Shown: positions 32,616-35,972 of the stretch, one piece after another
Numbering within the stretch: the first letter of the stretch is position 1
Layout of the letters: every line of letters starts with the position of its first letter
Source: Salinivirgaceae bacterium
GTDB taxonomy: Bacteria > Bacteroidota > Bacteroidia > Bacteroidales > SZUA-534
Assembly (NCBI GenBank): GCA_017551905.1
Contig: JAFZKK010000059.1
Location: 1-35,972, forward strand
Direction: 5' to 3'
Length of the DNA: 35,972 nucleotides
Translations under genes and position numbers: made by a program
The notes under the pieces: model-generated
What the model was told of the DNA's origin: nothing
Seen by the model: only the letters and a program-made list of their open reading frames with translations
Database searches by the model: none

Positions 32616-33301
32616 TGGCAAAACTTGAATCATCAATGAAGAATATGTTGCTGTCGCTCACGGCGATAGCACTCATAGCGGCGGGACTTATGGCCGCGCT
32701 CTACAACGTTACGTCGGAGCCGATTCAGAAATCGAAAGAGCAAAAATCGGTCGACGCGATAAAAGCCGTGCTGCCCGCCTTCGACAAAATTGAGAACGAC
32801 ACCGCCAACGGTCTGAACATCTACAAGGCCTACAAGGCTGACGGACAGTTTGTTGGCGCGGCTGTAGAGTCAATGTCGAAAAACGGTTTCGGCGGCGAAA
32901 TCAAGGTTATGGTGGGATTCGACGCTCAAGGCGCCATCACCGAATATTCGGTTTTGGACCAAAAAGAGACGCCTGGCCTTGGCACCAAAATGGTGACGTG
33001 GTTCCGTCCGCAAACCGAAAAGAAGAAAAGCCTGATAGAGAGCATATTCGGCTTCGAGGTTAAGACACCCGAAAAGCAAAGTTCGATTATCGGCAAAAAT
33101 CCCGCCACGGCCAAAATGACCGTATCGAAAGACGGCGGCGAGATTGACGCCATCACGGCTTCGACCATCAGTTCGAGGGCGTTCCTTGAGAGCGTTCGCA
33201 CGGCTTACAACGCCTACGCGGCCGCCAACAATCAAAAACCAACCGACGCCAACAGCGGCGCCACTCAAGAAGCAAAGGAGGGCGAGAACAATGAACAATA
33301 A
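32615..33301 (+). CDS. rnfG: Rnf complex subunit RnfG (FMN-binding)
   Basis: A protein of 228 residues. One N-terminal membrane helix (MLLSLTAIALIAAGLMAALY) leads to a periplasmic FMN-binding domain (VMVGFDAQGAITEYSVLDQKETPGLGTK). The predicted flavin threonine is T184 in DAITASTISSRAFL, where the usual SGAT is TAST. The C-terminal 25 residues are a polar, Asn/Gln/Ala-rich tail (NNQKPTDANSGATQEAKE), probably disordered. It overlaps rnfD by one base and rnfE by 11 bp. Identity is firm from context and fold motifs. Confidence 0.93.
   Translation: MAKLESSMKNMLLSLTAIALIAAGLMAALYNVTSEPIQKSKEQKSVDAIKAVLPAFDKIENDTANGLNIYKAYKADGQFVGAAVESMSKNGFGGEIKVMVGFDAQGAITEYSVLDQKETPGLGTKMVTWFRPQTEKKKSLIESIFGFEVKTPEKQSSIIGKNPATAKMTVSKDGGEIDAITASTISSRAFLESVRTAYNAYAAANNQKPTDANSGATQEAKEGENNEQ
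33276..33282 (+). promoter_or_regulatory. Shine-Dalgarno-like site before rnfE
   Basis: AGGAGGG ends 8 nt before the rnfE ATG at 33291, inside the last codons of rnfG. It supports this start over longer in-frame readings. It could also simply reflect the Lys-Glu-Gly codons there. Confidence 0.5.
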
Positions 33302-33878
33302 TCTGAAAATATTAGTCAACGGACTGATTAAGGAAAACCCGACATTCGTGCTTATGTTGGGTATGTGCCCGACGCTGGGAACAACATCGTCGGCCATCAA
33401 CGGTATGAGTATGGGCCTGGCCACAACCTTTGTGCTGATTTGCTCGAATCTGGTCATCTCGCTCATCAAGAATCTGGTGCCCGACAAGGTGCGTATTCCT
33501 GCGTATATTGTTGTGATTGCGGCCTTTGTGACAATGGTTGAAATGCTAATGCAGGCCTACGTCCCCGCGCTCTACGCGAGTCTGGGCCTGTTCATCCCGC
33601 TGATTGTGGTGAACTGCATTGTGCTGGGTCGCGCCGAATCGTTCGCAGCCAAAAACGGCGCCATCCCGTCAATCTTCGACGGCCTTGGCATCGGTCTTGG
33701 CTTCACGGTGGCCCTGACGCTACTCGGAAGCATCCGCGAGCTGCTTGGCACTGGCAAGATTTTCGATTTTGCCATCTACCCCGAAAACTGCGGAATGCTG
33801 CTGTTTGTGCTGGCACCTGGCGCTTTCATAGCGCTGGGCTTCCTGATTGCGCTTGTCAACAAATTACGTAAATCATAA
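33291..33878 (+). CDS. rnfE: Rnf complex subunit RnfE
   Basis: A protein of 195 residues from MNNNLKILVNGLIKENP (33291), with six membrane helices of the RnfA/RnfE/NqrD/NqrE family: FVLMLGMCPTLGTTSSAING, YVPALYASLGLFIPLIVVNC and IREL-type loops. An upstream reading of 49 extra residues runs within rnfG in another frame and is Arg/Pro-rich, so it is discarded. RnfA and RnfE form a membrane heterodimer holding an iron-sulfur centre. The start overlaps rnfG by 11 bp; rnfA follows after 12 bp. Confidence 0.95.
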   Translation: MNNNLKILVNGLIKENPTFVLMLGMCPTLGTTSSAINGMSMGLATTFVLICSNLVISLIKNLVPDKVRIPAYIVVIAAFVTMVEMLMQAYVPALYASLGLFIPLIVVNCIVLGRAESFAAKNGAIPSIFDGLGIGLGFTVALTLLGSIRELLGTGKIFDFAIYPENCGMLLFVLAPGAFIALGFLIALVNKLRKS

Positions 33879-33890
33879 AACGCTGAAACT

Positions 33891-34466
33891 ATGGAATATA
33901 TATTAATGTTTATAGCGGCCGTATTTGTAAACAACATCGTACTGTCGCAGTTTTTGGGCATCTGCCCGTTCCTGGGCGTGTCGAAGAAAGTGAGCACGGC
34001 GCTCGGAATGTCGGGCGCGGTGGCCTTTGTGCTGGTGCTCGCCACCATTGTCACCTACCTTGCCAACTCGTGCATCCTGGTGCCGTTCGGGCTTGAGTAT
34101 CTGCGCACTATCACATTCATTCTGATAATCGCCGCACTGGTGCAAATGGTTGAGATTGTGCTGAAAAAGGCATCGCCGTCGCTCTATCAGGCGTTGGGTG
34201 TGTTCCTGCCGCTCATCACCACCAACTGCTGCATCCTTGGTGTGGCTATCTTGGTGATTCAGAAGGACTTTAACCTGCCGCAGAGCGTTGTTTTCGCCTT
34301 CTCGAACGCCATCGGCTTCGGCTTTGCGCTGGTGCTCTTTGCTGGCCTTCGCGAGCAACTCGACTTCTCGGAAACCCCGAAAGCAATGCGCGGAATGCCT
34401 ATCGCACTCGTAACGGCTGGCATCCTGGCTATGGCGTTTATGGGATTTCAGGGGCTTGTTAAATAA
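33891..34466 (+). CDS. rnfA: Rnf complex subunit RnfA
   Basis: A protein of 191 residues with six transmembrane helices. FVNNIVLSQFLGICPFLGVS near the N-terminus and YQALGVFLPLITTNCCILGVA in the middle are the cysteine-bearing signatures of RnfA/NqrE; those cysteines are thought to hold a 2Fe-2S centre with RnfE. It is the last gene of the operon (B-C-D-G-E-A order, as typical for anaerobic Bacteroidota), starting 12 bp after rnfE and followed by a strong terminator. Confidence 0.96.
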   Translation: MEYILMFIAAVFVNNIVLSQFLGICPFLGVSKKVSTALGMSGAVAFVLVLATIVTYLANSCILVPFGLEYLRTITFILIIAALVQMVEIVLKKASPSLYQALGVFLPLITTNCCILGVAILVIQKDFNLPQSVVFAFSNAIGFGFALVLFAGLREQLDFSETPKAMRGMPIALVTAGILAMAFMGFQGLVK

Positions 34467-34496
34467 TGACTGATTAACAGATTAATTGAATAACTG

Positions 34497-34526
34497 AAAA
34501 GGCTTCCGGGTACGGAGGCCTTTTTT
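34497..34526 (+). terminator. Rho-independent terminator after rnfA
   Basis: AAAAGGCTTCCG (34497-34508) pairs with CGGAGGCCTTTT (34513-34524; one G-U) around GGTA, followed by further T. It lies 30 bp past the rnfA stop and ends the Rnf operon. Confidence 0.92.
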
Positions 34527-34738
34527 GTTTTGGGGGCTACGTAAGTTCAAAATAGAAGTGTAATTTTTCAGTTGCACTTTTTATCGGAATAATTCAAGGA
34601 GTTTTTCTATTCAAAAGTTTGGAAAACACAAGGTTAATGTTTAGTTTTGAGAATGGGAATTCGTGAATTTTTGTTAACGGACTTCGCAAAAGTCACGAAA
34701 ATGTATAATAAAAGAAGCCCCCCTTTATCCAATAAATT

Positions 34739-35972
34739 ATGATACGGAAACTTTGGTCTAAAATAAAGAATTTGGGAAACAAATCAGGCAAATTGCCTAT
34801 TCTGCCCATTATTTTGATTCCTATTTTGTGTTTCAATTTCATTACAGAGGAATACCAATTTAAAGAGAATCGACCAAAAATCACTATCAATAAGACTATT
34901 ACGTTAAAGACGGGCAAGGATACAACTGAACAAAGGCAAACCTTACACAAAGGTGATGTGGTCTCATTACTGGGCTATGAAAACACATCAACTATGGAAT
35001 TGGGACGACTGTATGTTGAAACAAAAGATGGTTTGCGAGGTTATTTCTATAGTTACGAATCAGGTTATCCCGTTGTAAGAGAAGAAGAAAACGATACCGT
35101 TACCATAATAAATCGCAACCCTAAAGGAACAAGCATGAAAGCGCTTATTCGTCTTGCTGACGGACAAGAAAAAACTTGCTCCAATAGTGATTTGAATGTT
35201 ATACTACCCGATGAATTCTATTCTTTTGAACTTGGCGACGAACGCGATTGCTATTTGTCGGAGAATAAATTGAAGAAACTCTTTATTGGAAAAACGTTGC
35301 AAAAATGTGATAGTCTTATTACGCCATCATTGTTAGTCAATAGGAAAAAAGACGGAACGTATGAATCCTATTATAATAATCTAAACGTATTCAATCCAAA
35401 AGACGGTTTGTTTTATTATCCTATACTTTATGCTGATGCAAATATGATAGTGCAAGACTATAAGTTTGCCAAAAGTTACGGAAACAATTCTTTTCTTCTA
35501 AAACACTTACCATTCGCCGAACAATTAATCGACTGCGACTTTTTGGCAAAAATAATTGCTTCGCCTCTCTATGCTCACCAATTACCTTGGGGCATAAATA
35601 AATATGGTACTAAAACAGAAGGTGGGCTAAATATCCTCGGATGGATTATTACAATATTCTATATAATCTTTGGTTTACTATGGCTGTTCTGTACCGAAGC
35701 AATCATTATTCTTCTTATGCGTTTTGCGATGCAATGGCGTAGGAGTTTCTATATCATCAGCAATGGTATTCTTAATATTATCATAACTTTAATAGCATTT
35801 GTATGCACTTACGTATGGTTCGTACTCATTCTAACGTACGGTTTGGTCTGGCCGATAGCATTGATACTAATCCCTGTAGCATTCGGATTTTATGATTACT
35901 CAACTGCCCAACTTCATGATGTAATACCACATCGTCGTTGCTTGAACTGTAGGCGAACTGATTCTATGAAAT
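34739..35972 (+). CDS. Membrane protein with SH3-like segment (C-terminus cut by window edge)
   Basis: An open frame of 411 codons runs off the right edge without a stop, starting from MIRKLWSKIKNLGNK (34739). A helix near residues 19-35 (LPILPIILIPILCFNFI) is followed by a region resembling a bacterial SH3 domain (ITLKTGKD, LHKGDVVSLLGYE, GRLYVETKDGLRGYFY, about residues 50-115). A long polar part comes next, then three membrane helices at about residues 300-390. The last visible residues contain CLNC, which could begin a zinc-binding or lipid-facing motif. Base composition is visibly AT-richer than the rnf genes, hinting at recent acquisition. No family was recognised; function unknown. The 270-bp gap to rnfA holds only the terminator and no other gene. 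Confidence 0.7.
   Translation, partial: MIRKLWSKIKNLGNKSGKLPILPIILIPILCFNFITEEYQFKENRPKITINKTITLKTGKDTTEQRQTLHKGDVVSLLGYENTSTMELGRLYVETKDGLRGYFYSYESGYPVVREEENDTVTIINRNPKGTSMKALIRLADGQEKTCSNSDLNVILPDEFYSFELGDERDCYLSENKLKKLFIGKTLQKCDSLITPSLLVNRKKDGTYESYYNNLNVFNPKDGLFYYPILYADANMIVQDYKFAKSYGNNSFLLKHLPFAEQLIDCDFLAKIIASPLYAHQLPWGINKYGTKTEGGLNILGWIITIFYIIFGLLWLFCTEAIIILLMRFAMQWRRSFYIISNGILNIIITLIAFVCTYVWFVLILTYGLVWPIALILIPVAFGFYDYSTAQLHDVIPHRRCLNCRRTDSMK

Overview
The window reads as chromosomal DNA of a Bacteroidota bacterium, most likely a Bacteroidales anaerobe. The signs are: TAnnTTTG-type -7 promoter boxes (several with a TTG 19-20 nt upstream) and a general lack of Shine-Dalgarno sites; a tRNA gene without encoded CCA; Bacteroidota-type families (SiaC/DUF1987, choice-of-anchor L, a thioredoxin-domain lipoprotein, a GT3-type glycogen synthase); and an RseC-RnfBCDGEA cluster. 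Genus cannot be fixed from sequence reading alone. These calls come from motif recognition, not database searches.

Layout. Positions 1-2665 (minus strand) are the edge of a surface-polysaccharide locus: a partial LicD-like transferase, a GT2 glycosyltransferase and a Wzx-type flippase. A tRNA-Pro(GGG) follows at 2812-2885, then two hairpin terminators. Positions 3034-12195 (minus) form a tight glycogen/alpha-glucan operon, transcribed debranching enzyme (GH133), GT4 glucosyltransferase, GH57 amylase/glucanotransferase, then a 1400-residue fusion of GT3 glycogen synthase and GT35 phosphorylase. The debranching enzyme carries a 118-residue Lys/Ala/Pro tail like histone H1.

From 12601 onward all genes run on the plus strand. 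Housekeeping genes come first: pepD, cdd, a LacI regulator, hpt, adk, obgE, a PAP2 phosphatase, an RluA-type pseudouridine synthase, an exported choice-of-anchor-L/OmpA protein, SiaC, RidA, an outer-membrane barrel and purE. A more accessory block (23330-28115) holds XRE-zinc ribbon, SDR, methyltransferase, DUF3781, a thioredoxin lipoprotein, an exported nitroreductase and a SAP/DUF6434 protein. Then come rplS, rseC and the complete Rnf operon (rnfBCDGEA), ending at a strong terminator. An AT-richer membrane protein with an SH3-like segment runs off the right edge.

How the parts work together. The glycogen operon contains elongation (GT3, GT4), phosphorolysis (GT35), debranching (GH133) and glucan remodelling (GH57), so one transcript covers storage and mobilisation. 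Rnf couples ferredoxin and NAD redox to ion pumping, and RseC probably assists it.

The least explained structure lies between genes: a tandem pair of stem-bounded elements sharing a GGGTACTnAAACC core between adk and obgE; hexamer-periodic arrays sharing an 11-bp core at three intergenic sites; and three 10-bp-spaced TTTGCA repeats in front of pepD. No CRISPR array, insertion sequence, rRNA or prophage was seen.
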